Shown: positions 1-7,997 of the stretch, piece by piece | Layout of the letters: every line of letters starts with the position of its first letter | Position numbering within the stretch: position 1 is the stretch's first letter | NCBI GenBank assembly: GCA_028819575.1 | Contig: JAPPLB010000049.1 | Coordinates: 1-56,006, forward strand | DNA length: 56,006 bases | Direction: 5' to 3' | Source of the DNA: Bryobacterales bacterium | Lineage (GTDB): Bacteria > Acidobacteriota > Terriglobia > Bryobacterales > UBA6623 | Translations under genes and position numbers: made by a program | The notes under the pieces: model-generated | Databases searched by the model: none | Seen by the model: the letters and a program-made list of their open reading frames with translations, nothing else | Told to the model about the DNA's origin: nothing

Positions 1-48
1 ATAGAGTGGTCCCGCTCAGCAACGCTGCTTAAATAGGGGGATGTTTCA
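1..48 (-). repeat. R3 repeat, copy a (partial, cut by window edge)
   Basis: Read on the minus strand, this begins GAAACATCC within a few bases of the stop codon of the barrel-protein gene and continues through AAGCAGCGTTG. That matches the R3 copy at 17.12 kb for its first 30 or so bases and then diverges. It is one of four R3 copies in the window. The window edge prevents seeing its end. Confidence 0.5.
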
Positions 49-50
49 GG

Positions 51-782
51 TCAGAAACGATACCCGATGCCCGCTTCGAGAGATTTGGAGGCAGGCGCAT
101 CGAGGTAGGTAATGACGTGCGAGTAACCTACTCGCAAGACAATTCGCGGTGCAAGATTCAGCAGGATTCCGGCTTTGAGAATCAAGGGCGTGACCGATAC
201 TGCATCTCTGGATTCCACAAATTCTTCCTCGCGGACAAGGCTGGTGCTTCCATCAGGATTCTCTTGTTCGAAAGCCTGTTGATACCTGATATGTTGACGC
301 TGATGCTCTAGCCCGAGGCCACCGCCGGCATAGATCGAGAATCGATCCCTCCTCCACAGCCTGACGAAGGACGGCAGAATGGCAACCAGTCTTTGCGTCG
401 TAAGGTCATTATTCTGAACTCCGGGGTTCTGTCGGTAGAACTCTGAAAAAGGGTGGTAATCATAGGGTCCGTGCGGCCCCTCATTGACTTCCAGGTGGCT
501 TGTGACTCCATCGATCATCAACGCCCAATTCGATCTCACGGGAAACAGGGCCCCCACCCCGAAATGTGGCCTCCATTCCCGGTTCTTCAACACGTGCTGG
601 CTGTTCCCGAAGTAGTAGACCCCGGACATTCCGTAGATCTCCACCGCGGGATCTCGTTGCTGCGCTCGAAGCTGTTCCCAACCGCATAGGTGCAATGTTA
701 TCGCCGCCAGGATGAGACAGTAAGCACGGGCGCACCAAGGACGGGGGTTGACCGGGCTGATCAGGTTGCTCATGGGCTTCAT
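51..782 (-). CDS. Predicted outer-membrane beta-barrel protein
   Basis: A 243-residue exported protein of unknown role. Residues about 18-41 form a hydrophobic signal segment ending LRAQQ. The mature part has alternating hydrophobic and polar strands rich in Gly and aromatic residues ([20 protein letters not shown]). It ends in GIGYRF, and the terminal Phe is the usual recognition signal for outer-membrane barrel assembly. The pattern resembles small OmpA/OmpW-type eight-stranded barrels, but no specific family is recognisable. A second ATG at 773 (MSNL) has a closer ribosome site (AAGGGATG) and may be the true start. An R3 repeat follows the stop codon directly. What it transports or binds cannot be read from the sequence. 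Confidence 0.75.
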   Translation of the reverse strand: MKPMSNLISPVNPRPWCARAYCLILAAITLHLCGWEQLRAQQRDPAVEIYGMSGVYYFGNSQHVLKNREWRPHFGVGALFPVRSNWALMIDGVTSHLEVNEGPHGPYDYHPFSEFYRQNPGVQNNDLTTQRLVAILPSFVRLWRRDRFSIYAGGGLGLEHQRQHIRYQQAFEQENPDGSTSLVREEEFVESRDAVSVTPLILKAGILLNLAPRIVLRVGYSHVITYLDAPASKSLEAGIGYRF

Positions 783-958
783 CCCTTGTCGATCTCCAAG
801 TAGGTTTGGTGGACGGCATGTCCACGTGCTTTCGGATTCCAGTTTCGCCCGACATCATCCAGGATTGCACTCTTTGCGGTCCATGTGCCTCCCGGATTCC
901 CCCTGCCGGCCTCTCGAACCGGTTCCGGGCGAGTGGTAGGCTGAAAGTTAAGGAAATC

Positions 959-1162
959 ATGAAACTGAAAGTGGTGGTTCATGAAGCAGAGGAGGGCGGC
1001 TACTGGGCGGAAGTGCCATCCATCCCAGGATGTGCGACCCAGGGAGACTCGTTTGAGGACCTGCTGAGCAATCTCTACGAGGCGGTCGAGGGGTGTTTGT
1101 CCGTCGAAGTCCGGGATATTCCCGTTTCTGAGGCGGACAGGATCATCGAGATCGCCGTGTGA
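959..1162 (+). CDS. hicB: HicB-type antitoxin (short form)
   Basis: A 67-residue protein starting [16 protein letters not shown] and containing [19 protein letters not shown], the hallmark of the HicB partial RNase-H-like fold. It is expected to bind and neutralise the HicA RNase encoded immediately downstream. The ATG at 959 is preceded by AAGGAA and is preferred over longer in-frame starts, whose extra residues have no family similarity. It ends after the RNase-H-like fold, so it lacks the C-terminal helix-turn-helix or ribbon-helix-helix domain that longer HicB proteins use to repress their own promoter. Its TGA overlaps the hicA GTG start by four bases, which implies translational coupling. 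Confidence 0.88.
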   Translation: MKLKVVVHEAEEGGYWAEVPSIPGCATQGDSFEDLLSNLYEAVEGCLSVEVRDIPVSEADRIIEIAV

Positions 1163-1362
1163 GGGCCATTAGCGGAAAGCAGTTCTGTCGGCTGATCGAA
1201 TCTCGAGGCTGGCGGTTGAAGCGGGTCAGAGGCAGCCACCACATCTACGTGAAGACGGGGACCCCCGCCCGCGTCTCGGTCCCGGTGCATAGCGGCGTTC
1301 TGAAACGCGGCCTCCAGAAGCACTTGATGAAGATCGCGCAGATTCAGGATTACGAACTGTAG
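1159..1362 (+). CDS. hicA: HicA-type mRNA interferase toxin
   Basis: A 67-residue basic protein with the HicA double-stranded-RNA-binding-like fold. The key motif is [11 protein letters not shown] near residues 23-33; its His is the catalytic residue known for HicA mRNA cleavage. The C-terminal [20 protein letters not shown] is also typical. It starts at GTG overlapping the end of hicB, so the order is antitoxin first, the reverse of the E. coli hicA-hicB order but common elsewhere. Both genes look intact. HicA homologues cleave mRNA independently of the ribosome when the antitoxin is degraded. Confidence 0.9.
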   Translation: MRAISGKQFCRLIESRGWRLKRVRGSHHIYVKTGTPARVSVPVHSGVLKRGLQKHLMKIAQIQDYEL

Positions 1363-1590
1363 CTTGTTGCTGGCTGTGGCCGAACCTCGTGACGATGTCG
1401 GAGTTATCGTTGGAATCCGAGCGATAAGGCCAAGACGCGCGCAGGTGTGCTTGGTCGTATATCGGGCACGGCAAGCAAGCGCATCGAAGTCACGGCGCCC
1501 GCCGGGACAGGCGGCGTTCTTGCGGGACTCTATGTTCCAGTCCAGGCGCAGGCCAACCAGACATGGGCAACTATACGGAAACGTGAGTGA
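1363..1590. repeat. Gene-free stretch with a degenerate R2-like segment
   Basis: No coding region is supported here. About 1431-1495 reads ACGCGCGCAGG..., GGGCACGGCAAGCAAGCGCATC and GAAGTCACGGC. This is a decayed version of the R2 interior (GAGCACGGCAAGCAAGCGCA, ACGAAGTCCTGGC) seen well preserved at 37.7 kb. Confidence 0.45.
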
Positions 1591-1666
1591 TGGTGGACCG
1601 CATGGGACTCGAACCCACGACCTCGGCATTGCGAACGCCGCGCTCTCCCAACTGAGCTAGCGGCCC
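1591..1666 (-). tRNA. tRNA-Ala (anticodon CGC)
   Basis: On the minus strand a full cloverleaf can be drawn. The acceptor stem is GGGCCGC with GCGGTCC, and the D arm is GCTCAGTTGGGAGAGC. The anticodon stem is CGGCG with TGCCG around the loop TTCGCAA, so the anticodon is CGC, reading the alanine codon GCG. The T arm is GTGGGTTCGAGTCCCAT. The 3' ACCA (discriminator A plus CCA) is encoded. A dedicated GCG reader fits a high-GC genome. There is no second tRNA next to it. Confidence 0.96.
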
Positions 1667-1766
1667 ACGGAAGGGACTACCTGAAAGCGAGTATATCACG
1701 GGGTTTTGCGGGCTTCCTTGGCTCGGAAAGGCTGCTTGCCGGCGCTGAAACGACGTTCCGGACGAC

Positions 1767-2369
1767 TCAGGCGGCCTCGATGGTCTTCACCACGTCCAGG
1801 TAGAGATGCCGTACCCGCACGACCCTGAATCCCGCCTTCCTGACGTTGCCGACGGTGTCCCGTATGACCTCGGGCCCCACCTTGCGGCTGATGGGATTCA
1901 TCATGTGGAGCACCACGTTGAAGGGAAACCAGCGGCTGCCGGTGTGCTCGAACATGCGCAGCTCTCCACCGGGTTTCACTACACGGCGGAGTTCGCGCAA
2001 GCCTTTGACCGGATCGGGTACGGAGCAGAACGTGCAGCTCGTGTAGGCCTGATCGAATGTGTCGTCGTCGAAGTCGAGATGCTGCGCGTCCATCTCGTGC
2101 AGTTCCAATCGGCCGTCGTACGCTGCTGCTCTTGGCCGGGCCTTCTCGAGCATGCGAGGACTGATGTCGATGGCCGTGATGTCCTGGTGAGGCGGAAAAA
2201 ACTGGATGTCGAGCCCGGTGCCGACAGCCAGAAAGAGCACTTTGCCTCGCATGGGAGCGAAGAATGCCTGCTTGTGGGGACTCCACCTCTTCTCGGGGCC
2301 GTGGGAATTGAAGAAGTCGAAGCCTCGCGCGGCCCCGTCCCATTTCTTTCGTGCTTCGGACGCGCTCAT
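1767..2369 (-). CDS. Class I SAM-dependent methyltransferase
   Basis: A 200-residue protein with a Methyltransf_11/UbiE-like Rossmann fold. Motif I is KVLFLAVGTGLDIQFF (about 43-58); the acidic residue binding the SAM ribose is in ITAIDISPRML; DAQHLDFDDDTFDQAY is the usual post-I region; LRRVVKPGGELRMFEH is motif IV/post-IV. The substrate is unknown; distant relatives methylate quinones or phospholipids. The ATG at 2369 overlaps the stop of the membrane-protein gene by four bases (ATGA), which decides the start over a longer frame and indicates coupled translation. The pairing with a membrane protein hints at a membrane substrate, but this is inference. Confidence 0.85.
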   Translation of the reverse strand: MSASEARKKWDGAARGFDFFNSHGPEKRWSPHKQAFFAPMRGKVLFLAVGTGLDIQFFPPHQDITAIDISPRMLEKARPRAAAYDGRLELHEMDAQHLDFDDDTFDQAYTSCTFCSVPDPVKGLRELRRVVKPGGELRMFEHTGSRWFPFNVVLHMMNPISRKVGPEVIRDTVGNVRKAGFRVVRVRHLYLDVVKTIEAA

Positions 2370-2737
2370 CGGGCATCTCCGGAAAGCACGGCGTTCGACA
2401 GATAGGTGAAGCCGAGGACAAACACCCCGATGCAGACACCCCATAGCGCTCCCGCGCCCCCCGCGGTCTCCTGCATCGAGGCTCTCATCGCAACCGCCAT
2501 GCCGGCCGTCATGGACGTGAGCATCATCGGAATCATCACTTCGAACGCGCCAAACAACAGGCTGCATGCGATCTGGATCGGCATGCCCAACAACATTCCC
2601 AGCGCCATCCCGGTGATCATCGCAACCGGCATCGGCCAGTTCACGGTGATGAGTGCGGCCGTGGCGCAGCCGACCGCCGCCCCGGCCAGCATGTTCGAGA
2701 TCAGATCTCCCAGGATGAAGTACGGCCGGGTTTCCAT
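2366..2737 (-). CDS. Small integral membrane protein, four predicted helices
   Basis: A 123-residue very hydrophobic protein with about four membrane segments: roughly residues 8-30, 35-55, 60-85 and 98-118. It is rich in Gly, Ala and Met (ITGMALGMLLGMPIQ, FEVMIPMMLTSMTAGM). Glycine-rich small-residue helices suggest tight packing or oligomerisation. No family is recognised. It overlaps the methyltransferase gene downstream by four bases and lies 60 bp after the aldolase gene on the same strand, so it is probably co-transcribed with both. Confidence 0.7.
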   Translation of the reverse strand: METRPYFILGDLISNMLAGAAVGCATAALITVNWPMPVAMITGMALGMLLGMPIQIACSLLFGAFEVMIPMMLTSMTAGMAVAMRASMQETAGGAGALWGVCIGVFVLGFTYLSNAVLSGDAR

Positions 2738-2797
2738 GTCAGTTCTCCCAGGACGAGGTGCGGGAGGCTTTGCATCCGAGATCCCGCTGGAAAAAAA

Positions 2798-3877
2798 CTA
2801 CTTCAACCAGTCGTCCAGGTGCTGCGCGACAAAGGTGTCGTCATTCAGGTGCGGATAGGCTTTGTGAACCCGGTCGATCTCGTCGAGCTGTCCCGGCGAG
2901 AGTGTTTCCTTGGGATTCAGGCACCATCGGCCCTCCAGCAGGCCTTGGCGGCGCAGAAGCTCGTGGATGCCCGGAATGCAGCCGGCGAACTGGTGTTGCG
3001 GGTCGAAGGCCGCGGCGTTTGCGTCGGTGATCTGCGCCCCCATGGTCAACATCCGTTGTGGGATGGGCGCCTGTGGTTCGGCCGCCAAACGGTGGCACTC
3101 CTGCAATTGCAGGACTGCCTGCCGCGTCCAGAACGCCCAATGACCGAGCAGGCCGCCGACAATGCGTATTCCTGTGGCACGCTGGTCTTGCGACAACCGG
3201 TAGTTGGTCAGCAGGTCGGCGATAATCGTGTCGTCATTGCCGGTATAGAGAGCAATGTCCTGCGCTCGGCCCGCTTCCTTCACGGCTCGCACGACATCCA
3301 GCGTCTGATAACGGTTGAACGGTGCGATCTTGATCGCCACCACGTTTTCGATCTCGGCGAAGCGCCGCCAGAACGCGTAGGGTAGAATGCGGCCTCCCAC
3401 CGAGGGTTGCAGGTAGAAGCCGAACACGGGAATGACTTCAGCCACCGCTTGCACATGAGCGATGAGCTGGTCGACGCTCGCGGCCGCCATGGCTCCGAGG
3501 CTCAGCAGTCCGGCGTGGTATCCGAGGTCCGACGCGGTCCGGGCTTCGGCGACAGCTTGCCGGGTCTGACCGCAAACGCCGGCGACTCGAATGAATCCCG
3601 CTTCGTATTTCGGCTCCTCGCCGCGCATCGTCTCGGCCGTGAGCTCGAGCACCGGTCGGAACAGGCCTGTTTCGGGCTCGCGGATCTCGAATTGCGTTGT
3701 GTGGACACCGATCGCGATGCCTCCCGACCCGGCCGCCATGTAGTAGCGGGTGAGGGCCCGCTGCCGGCGTTCGTCCAGCTTGCGCCGGTGGTTGAGTGCA
3801 AGCGGATGGGCCGGGATGACGCACCCCTTGCGGAGTCGCCGAAGTACGGCTGCGGGCGGCATGGGCGGGTTCGTCAT
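2798..3877 (-). CDS. DapA/DHDPS-family class I aldolase
   Basis: A 359-residue TIM-barrel protein of the dihydrodipicolinate synthase/N-acetylneuraminate lyase superfamily, which uses a Schiff-base lysine to make or cleave keto-acid carbon bonds. K183 in VVAIKIAPFN is the expected Schiff-base residue, and Y155 in VFGFYLQPSVGG fits the conserved tyrosine. It is longer than standard DapA (about 290 residues) and lacks the usual N-terminal GxxxALVTPF signature, showing instead GCVIPAHPLAL. Lysine biosynthesis is therefore unlikely; a sugar-acid or related catabolic substrate is more plausible. It lies 9 bp after the epimerase gene, so the two probably act in one pathway. Confidence 0.82.
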   Translation of the reverse strand: MTNPPMPPAAVLRRLRKGCVIPAHPLALNHRRKLDERRQRALTRYYMAAGSGGIAIGVHTTQFEIREPETGLFRPVLELTAETMRGEEPKYEAGFIRVAGVCGQTRQAVAEARTASDLGYHAGLLSLGAMAAASVDQLIAHVQAVAEVIPVFGFYLQPSVGGRILPYAFWRRFAEIENVVAIKIAPFNRYQTLDVVRAVKEAGRAQDIALYTGNDDTIIADLLTNYRLSQDQRATGIRIVGGLLGHWAFWTRQAVLQLQECHRLAAEPQAPIPQRMLTMGAQITDANAAAFDPQHQFAGCIPGIHELLRRQGLLEGRWCLNPKETLSPGQLDEIDRVHKAYPHLNDDTFVAQHLDDWLK

Positions 3878-3886
3878 GCGGAACGG

Positions 3887-4936
3887 CTAGAAGGAGCCTT
3901 GACGCTCCTCGAAGTGAGTCGGCTTGCCGAGGCTGCGGCCGCCGTGTTCGACCCAATGCGCGGTCCACGTGATCATCTGGTCGATCGAGACCGTTTCGGG
4001 ATCAAGCAACTCCCGGCAGTGGGCGGCATTGCTGAGCAGCGCCGTCTCGCTTTCTACGCCTTCAAAAACCGGCTCGATGCCCCAGTGTTCGCCGAACTGC
4101 TCTGCCAGCCGGCGCGTCGAAAGCGTTGCGGCCCCCGTCAAGTTGAGCACAAGGGCCGGCGAAGAGCAATGCGCGAACGAACGAAGCGCTGCGGAATTCG
4201 CATCCCGTTGCCAGATGACGTTGACATGGCCCATCACCAGTGAAACCGGCTTGCGGGCAAGTACTTTCTCGGCAATGTCGTGCAGCACGCCGTAGCGCAG
4301 GTCGATGGCGTAGTTGAGCCGCAGGATCGTGACGGCCGTGCCGTTGCAATTGCTGAAGTACTGAAAGATACGTTCACGGCCCAGGGCCGACTGCGCATAC
4401 TCGCCGATCGGCCCCGTCGGGTGCGACTCCACCGGCCCGCCGCTCGTAACGGGTGTGAACGGGTACACGTTGCCGGTCGAGAAGCTCACGATGCGCGAGT
4501 CGCGAAACCGATCGGCTACGATACCCGGCGCATGGGAGTTGATGGCCCAGGTGAGTGGTTGGTTATCCTGCGTTCCGAATTTCTGCCCGGCCATGAACAG
4601 CACGTTGCGGCAATCCGGCAGCTTGTCAACGGCCTCGCGGTCGAGTAGATCGCAGGCAACCGTTTCAACCCCCTCTTTTTCCAGTGGTTCGCGGCTGCCC
4701 GGATTCGAAAAACGGGCGGCTCCGATGATCCTCTTGCTCACTCCCGCTTTCTCGCAGGCGCGCCGCGCCAGCCGTATCAGGCTCGGTCCCATCTTGCCGG
4801 AAACGCCCAGGACGAGTAGATCGCCCTCCAACTCCGCCATCGCAGCCGCGTCCGCTGCGCTGGGACGAGACAGGGCTTCTTCGAGTTCACCTTCCGTTTC
4901 GATGACGGATGAACCTGCTGGGGATGTGGCCGGCAT
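3887..4936 (-). CDS. NAD(P)-dependent epimerase/dehydratase (extended SDR-like)
   Basis: A 349-residue Rossmann protein. LVLGVSGKMGPSLIRL (about 41-56) gives the GxxGxxG nucleotide loop, and SFSTGNVYPF is the active-site Ser/Thr strand. Tyr180 is in GEYAQSALGRE, but the usual Tyr-x-x-x-Lys catalytic pair reads Tyr-A-Q-S-Ala, so the lysine is missing. The first 35 residues are an unusual acidic leader. It lies between an unknown gene (20 bp upstream) and the DapA-like aldolase (9 bp downstream), which suggests oxidation or epimerisation of a sugar-like compound whose product is cleaved by the aldolase. The altered catalytic residue leaves open a different chemistry or a reductase-like binding role. 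Confidence 0.8.
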   Translation of the reverse strand: MPATSPAGSSVIETEGELEEALSRPSAADAAAMAELEGDLLVLGVSGKMGPSLIRLARRACEKAGVSKRIIGAARFSNPGSREPLEKEGVETVACDLLDREAVDKLPDCRNVLFMAGQKFGTQDNQPLTWAINSHAPGIVADRFRDSRIVSFSTGNVYPFTPVTSGGPVESHPTGPIGEYAQSALGRERIFQYFSNCNGTAVTILRLNYAIDLRYGVLHDIAEKVLARKPVSLVMGHVNVIWQRDANSAALRSFAHCSSPALVLNLTGAATLSTRRLAEQFGEHWGIEPVFEGVESETALLSNAAHCRELLDPETVSIDQMITWTAHWVEHGGRSLGKPTHFEERQGSF

Positions 4937-4956
4937 GGACGCAATGCGAAGTCCGG

Positions 4957-5727
4957 CTAAAGCTCTTCAGGAAAGAGCGCGAAGCCTTTGGGCGGTGGAA
5001 GCAGTTCTCTGAGAAGCTCGAGCCGCCGCCGCAGTGGACGGCTTGCCAACTGACGCGGTCCCGCCGCGATGTCAATATCGCAGCACAGCCCGTGCAAATA
5101 GAAAGTGAGAGTGTCGGTCATCGCTTGCCGCAGATAGGCCCGCACCGTCTTCGAATTGCGTTTCGGGTCGAGCCCCCGTTGCAGCAGGTCTTCCTTGAGA
5201 ACCCAGCTTGCCTCGTCGACTTCGCCGTGTGTTTCGCTTTCCAGTTCTTCACGGATCAGGGCGTAGAAGCGTTCGCGTAGTTCGTCGTCAAGTCCGGCCG
5301 TGATCAGGTTGGCCAAGCCGTTGAAGAGAACGTAGTGATAGTCTGCCAGGTCCTGATTCTCGACCGCCAGGAACAGGAAGGTGTTGTCGGATTCGTTGAG
5401 ATAGTGGGCCAGCAGTTGTCTCTTGGCCTCCGGCCGGCGGAAGGTGACCATCTCACTCCGGGAAGCGCTCGTTGGCCGTCTCGCTTTGGCAGGTTTCTTT
5501 TCGGCGATTGAGCCTTCGAGATAAGGGACCAGCACAAAACGAAGCCGCGGCAATACCTCGCCGACCTTGGGCGGCACCGCGGCGATGGGATCGAAGAGCC
5601 AGCGTCGAAGATCGCCTTCATCCACGGGCATCGCAGTGAAGTAACTGAACGAATTGTTGATGGGCACCATCTGCGAGTGGCATTGCGCTACCAGGGTGCC
5701 GACGGGGATCTTGGAGGAGGAGGGCAT
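4957..5727 (-). CDS. Conserved-looking protein of unknown function
   Basis: A 256-residue soluble protein without signal peptide or membrane segments. The N-terminal half is mixed with a basic linker (AEKKPAKARRPTSASRS). The C-terminal half is helical with acidic stretches (ERFYALIREELESETHGE) and a distinctive DLADYHYVLFNGLANLI segment. I do not recognise a family or catalytic motif. It is the first gene of the minus-strand run with the epimerase and aldolase (20 bp gap), so it may be a regulatory or accessory factor for that pathway. The gene is clearly coding: its codon pattern matches its neighbours and it fills the gap between the repeat region and the epimerase. Confidence 0.68.
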   Translation of the reverse strand: MPSSSKIPVGTLVAQCHSQMVPINNSFSYFTAMPVDEGDLRRWLFDPIAAVPPKVGEVLPRLRFVLVPYLEGSIAEKKPAKARRPTSASRSEMVTFRRPEAKRQLLAHYLNESDNTFLFLAVENQDLADYHYVLFNGLANLITAGLDDELRERFYALIREELESETHGEVDEASWVLKEDLLQRGLDPKRNSKTVRAYLRQAMTDTLTFYLHGLCCDIDIAAGPRQLASRPLRRRLELLRELLPPPKGFALFPEEL

Positions 5728-6151
5728 GTGAGGCGCGGCCGCGCGAGACTCATTCTAACAAAGGGCCTTGGCCGTCTGGACGCTGATTGACCGCGGCGCC
5801 CCCCCACAGCCGGACTCCTGCACATGCCGTAAATGCCGCTATCCGAAACACATGCCGGCCTGCCTCTCTCATCGCCTGCGAAGGCGAAGCGCGTGAGAGG
5901 CCGGCAGCACGAAACACGAGCCGGGCGGAGGAAAAAGGCGCGCGCAGGCGGAGCGGTCATATCGCCTCCTCTGGCCCTCGGGTCACGTAACAAGAGACAC
6001 GAATCACGAATCACCGCTCTTTTTGAGCCGCCGCCTTTCCCCCTTTCCCCCTTTTCCTGCCCGTCAGCGTTCCCTGGTTGAGCAACCCCAAGCCCGGCCA
6101 ACCGGGTTTTCACGAAACACGAATCACGGCCTTTGTGCTTTTCAATGCAGG
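5728..6151. repeat. Intergenic repeat block: R2 fragment plus H7 heptad arrays
   Basis: No gene is supported in these 424 bp. About 5850-5962 carries R2-derived pieces (GGCGAAGCGCGTGAGAGG, GCCGGGCGGAGGAAAAAGGC, GGTCATATCGCCTCC). H7 arrays with a 7-bp period occur at 5908-5920, 5983-6015 and 6109-6133 (CACGAAACACGAATCACGGC). Between them is a C/T-rich run (CCGCCTTTCCCCCTTTCCCC). It separates the start of the unknown gene from the end of the VTT gene. Confidence 0.7.
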
Positions 6152-6790
6152 CTATATCCGTCGAAACAGGCGTGCCGACAGCATGGCCAGCCCGGGCAGT
6201 AGAATCGAACCTGCGAACGCCAGCAGGAACGAGTCGGCCTCCACGGCGAATGCGCCGACCGACGCGTACGTTGCCGCAATCCCCAGGTTCGCAAGCCCCG
6301 TCAATATCAGGAAGCGGCGGATCGGCATTTCACTCAAACCTGCCATAACGACGGAAGCTTCGGCCAGAACCGGGACAGCCCGGAGCATGACGATCATCCA
6401 GTCACCGAACCGTTTACGGAATCTGGCGGCGCGTTCCAACTCGGCCTCGCCCATGAACCGCAGCGCCGCCGCGCGGCCATAGCAAGATCCGAGCACGTAG
6501 CCTGCCAGGGCTCCGGCCATCAGGCCCGACCAGGTCGCCGCGGTTCCGTACATCAGCCCGAGCAGGTAGCCGGAAGCCGTAGCCACAAAGCTCGATGGAA
6601 TCGGCAACAGGATGTCCGCGGCCAACAATCCGACGATCGCGCCGGACGCCGCCATGGGTGAACTCTGCTCATCGATGATCGCCTCGCTCCAGCTCGTAAT
6701 CCGCTCTTCGAAGATCACGAAGGGCGCAATGATCAACAGTAGTAAACCCAGACTGAGCAGTGACCATCGCCATGTCGGACTCATGGGCAT
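6152..6790 (-). CDS. VTT-domain (DedA/TVP38-like) inner-membrane protein
   Basis: A 212-residue polytopic membrane protein. Helices lie near residues 8-28, 44-62, 66-90, 95-110, 145-170 and 180-205. The VTT (SNARE-associated) domain is recognised from LLPIPSSFVATASGYLLG and from the second re-entrant motif LRAVPVLAEASVVMAGL. Both carry the conserved Pro and Gly residues of this fold, which in DedA-type proteins flips undecaprenyl phosphate or phospholipids. The start at 6790 is notable: an R2 terminal repeat lies 6 bp upstream, and its CAGG sits at Shine-Dalgarno distance. A second ATG lies two codons in. The specific lipid substrate is unknown. Confidence 0.85.
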   Translation of the reverse strand: MPMSPTWRWSLLSLGLLLLIIAPFVIFEERITSWSEAIIDEQSSPMAASGAIVGLLAADILLPIPSSFVATASGYLLGLMYGTAATWSGLMAGALAGYVLGSCYGRAAALRFMGEAELERAARFRKRFGDWMIVMLRAVPVLAEASVVMAGLSEMPIRRFLILTGLANLGIAATYASVGAFAVEADSFLLAFAGSILLPGLAMLSARLFRRI

Positions 6791-6796
6791 TGTTAG

Positions 6797-6835
6797 CCTG
6801 CCTTTCTCACCACGCGGCGAGGTGAGAAAGGCAGG
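6797..6835. repeat. Perfect 15-bp inverted repeat made of two R2 ends
   Basis: CCTGCCTTTCTCACC (6797-6811) and GGTGAGAAAGGCAGG (6821-6835) are exact inverse complements around the 9-base loop ACGCGGCGA. Both arms match the R2 terminal repeat with one base changed (CCTTTC for CATTTC), so this looks like an R2 copy that has lost its middle. It lies between divergent genes and forms a strong hairpin. Confidence 0.85.
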
Positions 6836-6879
6836 TTAGCCGCACTCCTCGGCGGAGCGCTTCATTCTAACGATGCATT

Positions 6880-6968
6880 GCAAGGGCGCCGTCAGGACGA
6901 GGTGCGGCGGCCATATCGCCTCATTCGACCCTCGGCTCGCGGAACACGAGACACGAATCACGGCCTTT
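6880..6968 (+). repeat. R2 interior fragment followed by an H7 array
   Basis: AGGGCGCCGTCAGGACGAGG then GGCCATATCGCCTC then GAACACGAGACACGAATCACGGCCTTTA. This order (GTCAGGACGAGG, GGCCATATCGCC, heptads, GGCCTTTA) is the same at 20.4-20.5 kb, so it is a composite unit. It sits just upstream of the MoxR gene. Confidence 0.65.
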
Positions 6969-7019
6969 ATCGCCTTGGCTGCGTCAGCGCAAATGAGGGT
7001 TTCGTCTATCATGTAGAGG

Positions 7020-7988
7020 ATGTCAGCGGGAGCTGTCGTAACGACCGGCCTGATCGAGCGCGTCGCGTCGCTGGAAGCGTCCGTGAGACGGGTGATTCGG
7101 GGCAAACCGGAGGCCGTGCGGCTGGCGGTCGCGTGCCTGTTGGCTCGTGGACATTTGTTGATTGAAGACGTCCCGGGTGTGGGCAAGACGACCTTGGCTC
7201 ACACCTTGGCGCGCAGCCTCGACAGCCAGTTTCAGCGCATCCAGTTCACCAGCGACATGCTGCCGGCCGACGTGGTCGGTGTTACGGTTTACAACAACAC
7301 CCGCCAGGATTTCGAGTTCAAACCGGGTCCGATCTTTACCAATTTCCTGTTGGCCGACGAGATCAACCGGACGACCCCCAAAACGCAGTCCGCTCTGCTC
7401 GAGGCCATGAACGAGCGCCAGGTCACGATCGAAGGCAACTCCTACCCCCTTCCGGACCCCTTTATGGTGATCGCGACCCAGAACCCGTCCGAATATCACG
7501 GAACCTATCCGTTGCCGGAATCCCAACTGGACCGTTTTCTGTTGCGGATCGAGATGGGGTATCCCGACGCTGCGAGCGAGCGCGAGATTCTCCGCTCGCA
7601 GCGGCAGGGTTCCATGGATAGTATCGAACTGACCCCGGTTGCGGACGGCGATGATGTCCTCGAGATGCAGCGGCAGGTGGATGACGTGCGAGTGGACGAG
7701 AGGGTGGTCGATTATCTGATGGAAATTGTCGAGAAGACGCGTGCGCACGAGCAGTTGGCGCTGGGCGTCAGCCCGCGCGGCTCCATGGCGCTCTTTCGGG
7801 GCGCGCAGGCATTGGCGCTGACGGAAGGGCTTACCTATACGACGCCCGATCACGTCAAGCGCCTGGTCAAGCCGGTGTTCGCTCACCGCCTGGTGCCTGA
7901 TGTTCGGCTGGGTCCCGGCTCCCGTCCTGCCGGACAGTGCTCGCAGATCCTGGAAGAAATCCTCCGTTCTGTTCCGGTGCCGATCTAG
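7020..7988 (+). CDS. MoxR-family AAA+ ATPase
   Basis: A 322-residue AAA+ ATPase. Walker A is [11 protein letters not shown] (about 50-60), Walker [10 protein letters not shown] (about 110-117), and sensor 1 [20 protein letters not shown] (about 152-171). The C-terminal lid has [20 protein letters not shown], typical of MoxR. These ATPases act as chaperones that insert metals or activate partner proteins, usually with von Willebrand factor A proteins encoded downstream. Here the DUF58/VWA partners are absent and the next gene is a YchF-like GTPase 9 bp away, so its client is not shown by context. The ATG at 7020 has only a weak upstream AGAGG. Confidence 0.92.
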   Translation: MSAGAVVTTGLIERVASLEASVRRVIRGKPEAVRLAVACLLARGHLLIEDVPGVGKTTLAHTLARSLDSQFQRIQFTSDMLPADVVGVTVYNNTRQDFEFKPGPIFTNFLLADEINRTTPKTQSALLEAMNERQVTIEGNSYPLPDPFMVIATQNPSEYHGTYPLPESQLDRFLLRIEMGYPDAASEREILRSQRQGSMDSIELTPVADGDDVLEMQRQVDDVRVDERVVDYLMEIVEKTRAHEQLALGVSPRGSMALFRGAQALALTEGLTYTTPDHVKRLVKPVFAHRLVPDVRLGPGSRPAGQCSQILEEILRSVPVPI

Positions 7989-7997
7989 GGAGGCGGT

